Source: Nitrospirota bacterium (GTDB lineage: Bacteria; Nitrospirota; Nitrospiria; SBBL01; JAADHI01). Taken from it: DNA of 33,010 nt. The position numbers and the translations under genes were made by a program. This document shows positions 1-8,430 of the stretch, piece by piece. Numbering within the stretch: the stretch's first letter is position 1; each line of letters opens with the position of its first letter. The DNA lies in NCBI GenBank assembly GCA_029261195.1, contig JAJDBU010000007.1, positions 1 to 33,010 on the forward strand, given 5' to 3'. The notes below the pieces were generated by a model. That model was given only the letters and a program-made list of their open reading frames with translations, was not told the DNA's origin and made no database searches.

Positions 1-1
1 G

Positions 2-277
2 TGCAACCTCTTGATTCTGGACGACTGGGGGCTTTCTCCTTTAAACGATGAACAAAGAAGAGATTTATTAGAGATTGTCGAAGACCGACATGGCAGCCGT
101 TCCACAATCATTGCCAGCCAGTTACCGATTGAGCATTGGCACAAAATGATCGGTGATCCGACAATGGCTGATGCGATTCTAGATCGGCTCGTTCATAACG
201 ACTATAAAATAAATTTGAAAGGAGAATCGATGAGGAAAAAACAAGCCATATTGACTCAGGAAAACATTTCGGAGTAA
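2..277 (+). CDS. istB: IS21-family IstB-like ATP-binding helper, C-terminal part
   Basis: This is the 3' end of a gene that begins before the window; the open frame starts at base 2 with no start codon. Visible residues include an LLILDDWG segment (Walker B-like, with the acidic pair typical of the DnaC-like IstB ATPase), followed by [10 protein letters not shown] (sensor-I-like region) and a conserved IstB tail with [14 protein letters not shown] and [11 protein letters not shown]. IstB helps the IS21 transposase in target capture. The downstream bases carry the repeated motifs expected at an IS21 end, which supports the call. The istA transposase would lie upstream, outside the window, so whether the element is intact cannot be judged. 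Confidence 0.93.
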   Translation, partial: CNLLILDDWGLSPLNDEQRRDLLEIVEDRHGSRSTIIASQLPIEHWHKMIGDPTMADAILDRLVHNDYKINLKGESMRKKQAILTQENISE

Positions 278-299
278 GTTCCAAAAACCCAGCGTCGCT

Positions 300-420
300 T
301 CGCTCCGACTACCTGGTAATCTTGACCGGAACAGCTGGTAAGTTTGACCGAAATAGGCACTAACCTTAAGTTACTGGAGGGATTCAGGTTGCAAATTCGG
401 TCAACGGGGGGAGGCGGGTC
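300..420. mobile_element. IS21-family right-end region with repeated motifs
   Basis: Just after the istB stop are two 19-bp direct repeats, 313-331 and 335-353, both beginning CTGGTAA and differing at three positions. The shared core TTGACCG recurs inverted (TTCGGTCAA) at 396-404. Multiple short repeats of this kind beside istB are characteristic of IS21 ends. IS21 elements usually end in CA; one candidate boundary is the GGCA near 356-359, but a target-site duplication cannot be recognised with the left end missing. The exact edge is therefore inferred. Confidence 0.6.
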
Positions 421-426
421 ACTCGA

Positions 427-1098
427 CTATAAAAACCTTTCTAACTGAACATAACCCAGGAACACCAGCAGGGGCAGAGGCAAGGTCGCCAAAGTAACGG
501 TCATAAGAAAATACTTTCCGGATATGCGATGATTCAGACCGCTAAGCATGGCAATGCCACCACCACCTCCTAAAATGAAATTTCCTGGCAGGTTTAAGAG
601 GAGCCCTGTTACCAAATATGGCTTCTTTCTCACATAATGCATGAGTCTCAAGCCCAATATTTTCTCAGCTTGTCGGTTGATCAGGTTGTTAATGGGTGGA
701 TCTTGATCTTTTAGCGACGTGAGGCCTAGTTTTGTCAGTATAAACTGGAGGTATTGCGAGGGAAGCCAGCGCCCCAGCGCAAAGGACAGGCTAAGACCTA
801 GGACTGTAAAAAGATAGATGATCATTACCATTTTTGATCCCACAACACACATCAACACGATACCCAGCTCCACTCCAGGGAGGAAGGGAATACTCAGGAG
901 GAGCATGTAAATGCCGGCCAGGATCAATAAAGAAGTTAAATCCTGATCGACACTGATGCCGTGTATCTGTCTTTTAAATAGCGCGCTATCTACAAGTAAT
1001 ATTCGTGTCGTGATTGCCAGACCGGCAATACCGGTCACCCAGACAGCCCGTTTTACCCAAGTTCGATGATTGTTTTTTATGGCGCATTCAATATGCAT
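427..1098 (-). CDS. VTT/DedA-like (TVP38/TMEM64-type) membrane protein
   Basis: This 223-residue integral membrane protein has hydrophobic segments at about residues 17-36, 53-75, 80-107, 160-186 and 198-222. The PFLPGVELG loop before a glycine-rich membrane segment and the later NLPGNFILGGGGG stretch resemble the two re-entrant regions of the VTT (SNARE-associated/DedA) fold, whose members move or flip polyprenyl phosphates or phospholipids. The N-terminus is basic and cytoplasmic. It lies alone on the minus strand, 314 bases from the HD-GYP gene, next to the IS21 remnant. The family call rests on motif resemblance and topology; the substrate is unknown. Confidence 0.6.
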   Translation of the reverse strand: MHIECAIKNNHRTWVKRAVWVTGIAGLAITTRILLVDSALFKRQIHGISVDQDLTSLLILAGIYMLLLSIPFLPGVELGIVLMCVVGSKMVMIIYLFTVLGLSLSFALGRWLPSQYLQFILTKLGLTSLKDQDPPINNLINRQAEKILGLRLMHYVRKKPYLVTGLLLNLPGNFILGGGGGIAMLSGLNHRISGKYFLMTVTLATLPLPLLVFLGYVQLERFL

Positions 1099-1412
1099 TG
1101 AACCCCCGAGACATACTGCAAGTTTCTTTAATTGCCAATTTTGAAACCCAAGGAGTCATCGAAGTCTGTCACAGTACAGACACGATTCTATTGCAGTCTG
1201 AGCCTTTTCTAGTGATCGAATCAATACCCCGAAAGGAGTAGAAATGCACAATTGATTCATGAGAAAGGGGTCATGAAATTTTAGGAAAGTGAAAAGAGGT
1301 CTCTCAAAGGACTTTAAAATTTAGGACGGAATATTTTCTAATCACCATAGATGATGACCTGTCTTATTATTGTGTCGAGTTGCTTGTCTCAGTCATAACC
1401 TGCTTCTGTTAT
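1099..1412. other. Gene-free stretch with one short inverted repeat
   Basis: No convincing gene is seen here. The only structure noticed is a 6-bp perfect inverted repeat with a 6-base centre at 1164-1181 (GTCTGT and ACAGAC), which could be an operator or a small hairpin upstream of the minus-strand VTT gene. There is no T-run to make it a terminator. An AT-rich patch around 1310-1345 could hold a promoter, but no clear -35/-10 pair was found. Confidence 0.3.
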
Positions 1413-2204
1413 TCAAGTCAGTTGCACTTGCCGGTTTTTTTTGACGAGAACAAAACGGGTTTTACAGACAGGACAAAAAATGCCGTCTCCTTCAGAGGCC
1501 GACCCTTTCACCGCAATGGTCGGACCATCCTGAGGACAGGCAAGGAGCGGGATATGCCCCTCGCTATGGAGGACGGTTTTCTTTAGCTTCCCTTTATCCC
1601 AAATAGATGTAAACAGATCCACCCATTGGGGTTCAAAATGACTCCCCTTTTGTTTTTGAAGGTAGGACAGACCTTTTTCAGGACTGAGAGGAGTCCGATA
1701 GGGTCGATTACTTGTCAGTGAGTCGAACACATCGGCTACGGCAATAAGACGAGCTTCTTCTGGAATGGCCTCCCCTTTTAGCCCTTCCGGATAACCGCTT
1801 CCATCATAGCGCTCATGGTGGGAATAGCTGACTTGCATCGCCGGCCGCAGAAACTCAATCCCTTGCAGCAGTCTTCTCCCCTCGGCCGGGTGTGCCTTGA
1901 TCTGCTCATATTCCTCAGCCGTCAATTTGCCCGACTTTTTTAAGATGCTGTCCTCAATCGATATTTTTCCAAGGTCATGAAGATAGCTCCCGATTTGAAG
2001 GGAGGCCCTCCGCTCGGAAGACCAGCCAAGATGTCGAGCCATGGCGGTCACATATTTGGCAACACGCCAGGTATGTCCCGCTGTAAAGGGATCTCTACTT
2101 TCGATCACATTGGCAAGCAGGTTTAATATTGCGATATTTGATTCCCTCAGGTTTCTGGCGGAATCGCTCTTAAAAAAAAGTTCAAGAAGATTTAACCCAA
2201 ACAT
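1413..2204 (-). CDS. HD-GYP domain cyclic-dinucleotide phosphodiesterase with C-terminal Cys motif
   Basis: This 263-residue protein hydrolyses cyclic di-GMP or a related dinucleotide, as judged from its HD-GYP domain. The HD pair is H76-D77 in a YLHDLGK context, the metal-binding HH is at 129-130, and GYP at 137-139 lies in HHERYDGSGYPEG. DVFDSLTSNRPYR follows, as in active family members. There is no receiver domain; only about 25 residues precede the catalytic helices, so it is not a classical response regulator. The C-terminus carries C223-P and C244-P-V-C247, a possible small metal-binding ribbon, with H213 or H217 as a potential fourth ligand. A GGGGGAAG ribosome site precedes the ATG. 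Substrate choice (c-di-GMP or cGAMP) cannot be read from the sequence. Confidence 0.88.
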   Translation of the reverse strand: MFGLNLLELFFKSDSARNLRESNIAILNLLANVIESRDPFTAGHTWRVAKYVTAMARHLGWSSERRASLQIGSYLHDLGKISIEDSILKKSGKLTAEEYEQIKAHPAEGRRLLQGIEFLRPAMQVSYSHHERYDGSGYPEGLKGEAIPEEARLIAVADVFDSLTSNRPYRTPLSPEKGLSYLQKQKGSHFEPQWVDLFTSIWDKGKLKKTVLHSEGHIPLLACPQDGPTIAVKGSASEGDGIFCPVCKTRFVLVKKNRQVQLT

Positions 2205-2273
2205 CGAATGCTTCCCCCTAGAATAATCATTCTATAGGAAGTCATTGATTCAACGATGTAATCTTTCTTACAG

Positions 2274-3272
2274 TTAAGGAACGAGTTGGAATTCGAAACC
2301 GTAGTTCTCTATCGTCGATGTGTTAAAAAATTGTCCGAAGGGCATAAATCCCCTCAGGTAAACGACCAAAAATCGAATCAGGCGAGTCTCCGGGAGATTT
2401 GCGATCTCAACACCTCCCTTGATGCTGGTTGTGGTTTGCCAGTTCTGCTCTTCCAATGCGTTGAAATTAGCCCCGAAAATCGGCATCCACCGCACAGTTC
2501 CCTTTTGTCGACGCCAGTTAAGCCCGTAAAGTTCAAAGCCCCATTTCAGCATCCCTCTCTCCAGGCTTGGTGTTGTATGAAGCAAGTAACCCCCGCCAGC
2601 GTAAAGGCGCCAGCTCTGCTTCTCGACCGAAAGTAGCAGATCGACCGCCTCGAACGAGAGTTCGAGGCGGTCGACGTCCAGATTGTTAAGAAGGAACTCA
2701 TCTCCGAGATGGCTGCTTTGGTGAAACAAGCGCCATCGGCTGGAAAAGTGTCCACTGCGAAAAGTGAGTGACGGTCCGACAATAAAATCCGTGTTGATCA
2801 GATCCTTGGATGATGTCGATAAATTAAATTGAGAGAGCACTCCTGTAGAGAGGTCCAGCTGGAAACCATCACATCCATTCGGCCGCCGCAAGGCCCATAT
2901 GCCAAATTCTGTCCCAAAACCGACGAGTCCCACGGAAAAGGACTCCCCCCGTCGTTCATCCGCAAATCCTCGCCGCCTAAAACGGACACGCCGGACACTA
3001 CCATAAAAGCGAGGCTGTTTCATGTCGGCCAAAAGCGGTCGGAAGAGCTTCCCTTTTGGAAGCCAAACTTCTTGAAAATCGGCAGGTGGATGATCAGGTG
3101 ATGTCTCTGCGGCAATGACCTCATAGGAGATCGCACAGTCAGCACGAATTCTACCCCTACCGTCATCTAATGCATCTTCGACTGCCATGGCAGGGCTCCA
3201 AGCAATGAAAATCATCAAAACGCTGGATAAGATCGATAGACATCGTGAATGGATCGAACAAAGTGTGAACAT
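2274..3272 (-). CDS. DUF1207-family outer-membrane beta-barrel protein
   Basis: The protein has 332 residues. It starts with a signal peptide (hydrophobic stretch about residues 11-30, ending SPAMA before VEDALDDG). The LPKGKLFRPLLADMKQPRFYGSVRR block at about 71-95 is the hallmark of DUF1207, a family of predicted outer-membrane proteins of unknown function. After it come alternating amphipathic strands ending in an aromatic-rich C-terminus (NYGFEFQLVP), as expected for a beta-barrel. It lies 70 bases upstream of the HD-GYP gene on the same strand and may be cotranscribed with it. Family membership is recognised from the block above; the role is unknown. Confidence 0.78.
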   Translation of the reverse strand: MFTLCSIHSRCLSILSSVLMIFIAWSPAMAVEDALDDGRGRIRADCAISYEVIAAETSPDHPPADFQEVWLPKGKLFRPLLADMKQPRFYGSVRRVRFRRRGFADERRGESFSVGLVGFGTEFGIWALRRPNGCDGFQLDLSTGVLSQFNLSTSSKDLINTDFIVGPSLTFRSGHFSSRWRLFHQSSHLGDEFLLNNLDVDRLELSFEAVDLLLSVEKQSWRLYAGGGYLLHTTPSLERGMLKWGFELYGLNWRRQKGTVRWMPIFGANFNALEEQNWQTTTSIKGGVEIANLPETRLIRFLVVYLRGFMPFGQFFNTSTIENYGFEFQLVP

Positions 3273-3538
3273 TTGATTGCCTCTTATTTGAGAAATCTGA
3301 AAAGTACGTCATTTTAAGTCATGTCTTAGGATGTTTCTAGCCTTTTTTCAAAATCTAAGGACTACAGGTTTACTTGTTATAAGAGCAAAAATGACTGACC
3401 TACAGATAAACCTATAAAAATCAGTTGGAACACAGAAGTCCCCACAAGTCCTTGATGCATCAAGCAAATTTAAACTGGCAAAATGTAGTTTACACCACTT
3501 TTATTCGGTTTGACTCCTGCATATTATTCCGTATTGAA

Positions 3539-4329
3539 ATGAAAAATGTGAATGAGGAAGGAAAACTGGCGAATATTTTTTCTGAGATTGAAGCACTGGA
3601 TTATATTAAAATTCCGGGAAAATCAGATCGTGTATTTACAAGGCATCTTGGAGGGAAAATAGAGACAGTGTCCCGGTCTCAGATCAGCTCTCTTGAGGAA
3701 CTCCAAGATATTTACACCCCCGGTGTGGCCAGGGTCTGTTTGGCTATTCAGAAAAACCCTGCACTGGCGATGAAGTGCACCTCTATTAAAAAAAGAGTCG
3801 CCATCGTAACAGATGACACCGCCATTCTGGGATTGGGATTTCAAGACTTCTGATTGCTTATGGCCTTAAGAAAATGATTGGAACAGATTTAAATGAAACG
3901 GCGCTCCAAATGCTTTAAAATTATGGCGGGCATCGTGCCGAAAATCTGTCGGCACTGATGAAGGAAGCTGATGTCATCGTGGGCACGACAGGAGTCAAGG
4001 GGTTGATCAAGCCTGAAATGGTCAGACCCGGACGCCTCATTCTAGCCTTGACGAATCCTGAACCTGAAATTGAACCGGAATGTGCCCTTGAGCGGGGCGC
4101 TTGTTTTGCTGCAGACTGAAAGAGCGTGAACAATGTGCTTGGGTTCCCAGGTTTGTTTAAGGGTATTCTGGAAGCGGGTGTGAGCTGTTTTACGGATAAG
4201 ATGCTCATTAAAGCTGCAGAGGTGATTCACGAAAAGGCCCCGGAAGGACAATTGGTGCCTGATCCACTGGATCAAGATGTCCACGGTGTAGTCGCCCGGG
4301 CGGTGAAGAGCCTTGCAAGCTGCGAATGA
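3539..4329 (+). pseudogene. Malic enzyme pseudogene (internal deletion, frameshift, two stops)
   Basis: The remains are clear. An N-terminal part (from the ATG at 3539) has LGGKIET and IYTPGVARVCLAI, then VAIVTDDTAILGLG, as in malic enzymes of the ACT-linked bacterial type. At about 3836 the reading moves to another frame (ISRLLIAYGLKKM), joining the start of the malic domain to the middle of the NAD-binding domain. By comparison with family layout roughly 90 residues are lost, including the catalytic lysine region. The second part has a TAA at 3916 and a TGA at 4117, then continues to VNNVLGFPGLFKGILEAG and the normal C-terminus. The TGA sits where family members have Gly (GGA), so one base change explains it. 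The gene ends 21 bases before aceE, implying an ancestral malate-to-pyruvate-to-acetyl-CoA operon. Confidence 0.9.
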
Positions 4330-4350
4330 CAAATTAATGAAGGATACGAT

Positions 4351-7035
4351 ATGGACGAATCCGACTCCCCACCTAATTTAGACCTAGACCCCCAGGAAAC
4401 GCAAGAATGGCTGGATGCCTTGACGTCGGTGATTCAGCACCATGGGCCTGATCGGGCCCATTTTCTCCTTGAAAAGCTGGTGGATCAGGCACGCCGTTCC
4501 GGCGGCAACCTGCCTTACAAGGCAAGCACATCATATATCAACACCATCCCCGTTCATCTTCAGTCGCCCAGTCCGGGAGATCAGGAAATGGAATCCCGTA
4601 TCCGCGCCATGATTCGCTGGAACGCCATGGCCACAGTGGTCAAAGCCAATCAAAAGGAAGGAGATCTGGGCGGACACATCGCCAGCTTTGCTTCCGCCGC
4701 CACACTCTACGACGTCGGCTTCAATCATTTCTTTCGCGGCCCGGATCATCCCGGCGGCGGGGACTTGATTTATTTCCAGGGACACTGCGCCCCCGGTATC
4801 TATGCCCGCGCCTTTCTGGAAGGACGCATCAGCGAAGAACAGCTTCTACATTTCCGACAGGATGTAGACGGAAATGGCTTGAGTTCCTATCCTCATCCCT
4901 GGCTGATGCCGGACTTCTGGCAAATGCCCACGGTGTCGATGGGTTTGGGCCCGATGATGGCCATTTATCAGGCACGCTTTCTCTCCTACCTGCATCATCG
5001 GGGTCTGACAGACAGCTCTCATCGAAAAGTCTGGGCCTTCATGGGAGATGGAGAAAGTGATGAACCCGAATCCCTGGGCGCGATTTCACTCGCCGGTCGG
5101 GAAAAACTCGACAACCTGATCTTTGTCGTCAATTGCAATCTACAGCGGCTCGACGGGCCGGTGAGAGGAAATGGCAAGATTATTCAGGAATTGGAAGGCG
5201 TCTTTCGGGGGGCAGGCTGGAATGTGATCAAGGTCATCTGGGGTTCCTATTGGGACCCGCTCTTGGCGACTGACCACGATGGCCTATTGCGCCAACGAAT
5301 GGAGGAGGCCTGCGACGGGGAATACCAAAACTGCAAGGCTCACGGCGGGGCTTACACCCGCGAGCATTTTTTCGGGAAATACCCGGAACTGAAGGCACGG
5401 GTCGCCCACCTTTCCGACCGTGATATCTGGCGTTTGAACCGGGGCGGACATGATCCGACCAAGGTTTATGCGGCCTATGCCGAAGCAATGAGGCATCAGG
5501 GCCAGCCTACCGTCATCTTAGCCAAGACCGTCAAAGGCTATGGCATGGGCGAGGCGGGCGAAGGCCAGAATATCACGCATCAACAAAAGAAAATGGGGAT
5601 TGATGCCATCCGCGACTTCCGGGATCGTTTTAATGTCCCCATTCCCGATGAAGACCTGGAAAAACTCCCTTTTTACCGGCCGCCTGAAGATTCGGCGGAG
5701 TTGGTCTATCTCAAGGCTCGGCGCAAGGCCCTGGGAGGCTTTCTGCCGCAACGCCGCCATAAGTCCGAATCACTGCAAATCCCGGAACTCAAGGCCTTTG
5801 AAAGCATCACAAAAGGCATCACTTCAACACGTAAGATCTCGACCACCATGGCCTTTGTCCGCTGCTTATCTCTGATCTTGCGTGACAAGACAATCGGCCC
5901 TCACATTGTACCCATTGTCGCCGACGAGGCACGGACTTTCGGAATGGAAGGCATGTTCCGACAATTGGGCATTTATTCCGCAGAAGGCCAGAAATACACA
6001 CCCATGGACTCAGAGCAGGTCATGTATTACCGGGAGGACAAAAAAGGCCAGATCCTGCAGGAAGGCATCACGGAGTCCGGAGCGTTTTCTTCCTGGCTGT
6101 CGGCCGCAACTGCCTACAGCACCTGTGGCGTTCCGATGATCCCCTGTTATATTTTTTACTCCATGTTCGGTTTCCAGCGGATTGGAGATCTGGCCTGGGC
6201 CGGTGGCGACATGCGTGCTCGAGGTTTTCTCCTGGGCGGAACGGCCGGGCGGACGACCTTAAACGGAGAGGGTCTGCAACATCAGGACGGACAGAGTCAT
6301 TTAATGGCCGCCAATGTCCCGAACTGCATCTCATACGATCCGACCTTTGCCTACGAAGTCGCCGTCATTATGCAGAACGGTCTGAAACGCATGGTTCAGG
6401 ATCAGGAAGATGTTTTCTACTACATTACCCTGATGAACGAAAACTATACCCACCCTGCATTGCCCTTAGATGCAGAAACCGGGATCATAAAAGGACTTTA
6501 TCTCTTCAAAAATGCCGACGAAGGCACTCAATCCAAATCCGAAAAAGTCCAGTTGATGGGATCGGGGACAATTTTGAATGAAGTCCTTGCGGCGGCCGAA
6601 CTTCTGGATGAAGACTTCGGAGTTGCGGCTAATGTCTGGAGCGTCACCAGCTTTAACGAATTGCGCCGGGAAGGACTGGCTGTGGAGCGGGCAAACCTGC
6701 GTTATCCGGGCAAAAAAGACAGAATCAGTTATGTGGCCCAATGCCTCAAAAATCATACGGGGCCGGTTATTGCGGCGACCGATTACGTCAAAGCCTTTGC
6801 CGATCAAATCCGGTCATTGGTTCCGAACGACTATTATGTTTTAGGTACCGATGGTTTCGGACGAAGCGACACCCGGAGCCGCTTGCGTCATTTTTTTGAG
6901 GTCGATCGTTTTCATATCGCCTATACGGCCATTGTTGCCCTGAAGCGTCAGGGCAAACTGTCGGCAAAAATAGTGAAGGCCGCCGCAAAGAAATATGGGA
7001 TCGATCCAAATAAACCCAATCCCCTGACAACTTAA
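4351..7035 (+). CDS. aceE: Pyruvate dehydrogenase E1 component, homodimeric type
   Basis: This 894-residue enzyme is close to the usual length of about 890 for AceE. It decarboxylates pyruvate with thiamine diphosphate and reductively acetylates the lipoyl group of AceF. The N-terminus has the family's conserved INTIPVH and DLGGHIASFASAATLYDVGFNHFFRG features. The ThDP motif begins at GDGESDEPES and ends at NCNLQRLDGPV, followed by HGGAYTREHFFGKYPEL and KTVKGYGMGEAGEGQN. The pyrimidine-binding half includes DEARTFGMEGMFRQ and GRTTLNGEGLQHQDGQSH. The ATG has GAAGGA about 7 bases upstream. It is the first intact gene of the PDH operon and probably relied on a promoter before the dead malic enzyme gene. 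Confidence 0.97.
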   Translation: MDESDSPPNLDLDPQETQEWLDALTSVIQHHGPDRAHFLLEKLVDQARRSGGNLPYKASTSYINTIPVHLQSPSPGDQEMESRIRAMIRWNAMATVVKANQKEGDLGGHIASFASAATLYDVGFNHFFRGPDHPGGGDLIYFQGHCAPGIYARAFLEGRISEEQLLHFRQDVDGNGLSSYPHPWLMPDFWQMPTVSMGLGPMMAIYQARFLSYLHHRGLTDSSHRKVWAFMGDGESDEPESLGAISLAGREKLDNLIFVVNCNLQRLDGPVRGNGKIIQELEGVFRGAGWNVIKVIWGSYWDPLLATDHDGLLRQRMEEACDGEYQNCKAHGGAYTREHFFGKYPELKARVAHLSDRDIWRLNRGGHDPTKVYAAYAEAMRHQGQPTVILAKTVKGYGMGEAGEGQNITHQQKKMGIDAIRDFRDRFNVPIPDEDLEKLPFYRPPEDSAELVYLKARRKALGGFLPQRRHKSESLQIPELKAFESITKGITSTRKISTTMAFVRCLSLILRDKTIGPHIVPIVADEARTFGMEGMFRQLGIYSAEGQKYTPMDSEQVMYYREDKKGQILQEGITESGAFSSWLSAATAYSTCGVPMIPCYIFYSMFGFQRIGDLAWAGGDMRARGFLLGGTAGRTTLNGEGLQHQDGQSHLMAANVPNCISYDPTFAYEVAVIMQNGLKRMVQDQEDVFYYITLMNENYTHPALPLDAETGIIKGLYLFKNADEGTQSKSEKVQLMGSGTILNEVLAAAELLDEDFGVAANVWSVTSFNELRREGLAVERANLRYPGKKDRISYVAQCLKNHTGPVIAATDYVKAFADQIRSLVPNDYYVLGTDGFGRSDTRSRLRHFFEVDRFHIAYTAIVALKRQGKLSAKIVKAAAKKYGIDPNKPNPLTT

Positions 7036-7047
7036 AGGAGGAAACCC

Positions 7048-8373
7048 TTGGCCCGCTTGATTGAAATAATAGTCCCCGATATCGGAGATTTTGAGGAAGT
7101 GGATGTCATAGAGGTCTTAGTCGAAGCGGGCGATCAAATTGCTGCTGAAGACACCTTGCTCACACTGGAAACCGACAAGGCTGCCATGGAAATTCCCGCT
7201 TCCGAAGCAGGTTTGATCCGAGAAGTCCGTGTCGCCGTGGGAGATAAGATTTCCCGGGGGGATGTGATCTTCGTGATAGAAGCTGGTGAAGCCATAGAAG
7301 AAAGTTCTGCAAAAGAATCGGTCAGAGAGATGGAACCTCCTCTGGTCTCAACAGAAACGAACAAGGAATCTACCGAAAGCCCATCACCACAACCGAAGCC
7401 CGGACGGGTTCAAGAAGTGCCTAAAAAACATCCGGCCCCCTTGGATGCCACCCTACTCAAACCGGCCGATCTTCCTCTCGCCTCTCCGGCGGTGAGACGC
7501 TTTTCGCGGGAACTCGGTGTTGATCTGAGTCAGATAGAAGGGAGCGGCCCTTCTCATCGCATTCTAAAAGAAGACATTCAAAACCAGGTCAAAGCCCGCA
7601 TGAAAGAAAAATTGGGAGGAGAGGAAGGCTGCGGCGCCAAAGTGCTCCCCTGGCCGAAGATTGATTTTTCCCGCTTTGGTGGAACCCGTATTGAAGCCCT
7701 CAGTCGTATCCAGAAACTATCCGGCGCCAACCTTCATCGCAATTGGTCAATGATTCCCCATGTTACCCAGCACGACGAAGCCGACATCACCGACATGGAG
7801 GCCTTTCGGAAGGAGAGTCAAAGCGCGACGGCTGCGCGGGGTGCCAAAATGACCCCCCTGGTTTTTCTCATCAAGACCTGTGTCGCCGCGCTCAAAGCGC
7901 ATCCTCGCTTCAATGCCTCTCTCTCAGGGGACGGTGAATCTCTGGTTTTAAAAAGCTATTTCCACATAGGCGTTGCGGTGGATACGCCGGATGGCCTACT
8001 GGTGCCGGTTCTCCGGGATTGTGATCAAAAAAGCCTGATCGATCTAGCAGTAGAACTCAAGGACCTTAGTGCGCGGGCGAGAAAAAAACGCCTGACGCTT
8101 GCTGAGATGGAGGGAGGATGTTTTACGATCTCCAGCCTGGGCGGGATCGGCGGCACCGCGTTTACGCCCATCATCAATGCCCCCGAGGTGGCCATCCTCG
8201 GCGTCTCCAGGGCGAGCATCAAAGCTGTTTATTCTGATGGCGTCTTTATCCCTCGCCTCATCCTTCCATTTTCTTTATCCTACGATCATCGTGTGATTGA
8301 CGGCGCCTCTGCGGCCCGCTTTACACAGACCCTGAGCCGACTCCTATCCGATGTCCGAAGGTTGTTATTGTAA
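7048..8373 (+). CDS. aceF: Dihydrolipoamide acetyltransferase (PDH E2)
   Basis: This 441-residue E2 forms the core of the pyruvate dehydrogenase complex and transfers acetyl from lipoyl-lysine to CoA. Domains in order: one lipoyl domain (about 1-77) with the lipoylated lysine K44 in ETDKAAME; a charged and Pro-rich linker (about 78-145); an E1/E3-binding domain at about 148-182 (SPAVRRFSRELGVDL); and the catalytic domain from about 210, ending in YDHRVIDGA with catalytic H414 and D418. Many proteobacterial AceF proteins have two or three lipoyl domains, so one is at the short end. The start is TTG with a strong AAAGGAGG site 7 bases before it. It lies 12 bases after aceE. Confidence 0.96.
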   Translation: MARLIEIIVPDIGDFEEVDVIEVLVEAGDQIAAEDTLLTLETDKAAMEIPASEAGLIREVRVAVGDKISRGDVIFVIEAGEAIEESSAKESVREMEPPLVSTETNKESTESPSPQPKPGRVQEVPKKHPAPLDATLLKPADLPLASPAVRRFSRELGVDLSQIEGSGPSHRILKEDIQNQVKARMKEKLGGEEGCGAKVLPWPKIDFSRFGGTRIEALSRIQKLSGANLHRNWSMIPHVTQHDEADITDMEAFRKESQSATAARGAKMTPLVFLIKTCVAALKAHPRFNASLSGDGESLVLKSYFHIGVAVDTPDGLLVPVLRDCDQKSLIDLAVELKDLSARARKKRLTLAEMEGGCFTISSLGGIGGTAFTPIINAPEVAILGVSRASIKAVYSDGVFIPRLILPFSLSYDHRVIDGASAARFTQTLSRLLSDVRRLLL

Positions 8374-8430
8374 TAGCGCTTGTTGCCCATATTTTGAGTA
8401 AGTAGCTTCGCTGAACCCGGGAGAATTGAG

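Noticed and set aside
1014-1241. 75-codon plus-strand frame crossing the VTT gene start
   Set aside because: Half of it is antisense to the VTT gene; the free part has no family features and no ribosome site.
4117-4119. UGA as a selenocysteine codon in the malic enzyme
   Set aside because: Family members have Gly there, no SECIS-like hairpin was evident, and the gene also has a TAA, a frameshift and a deletion.
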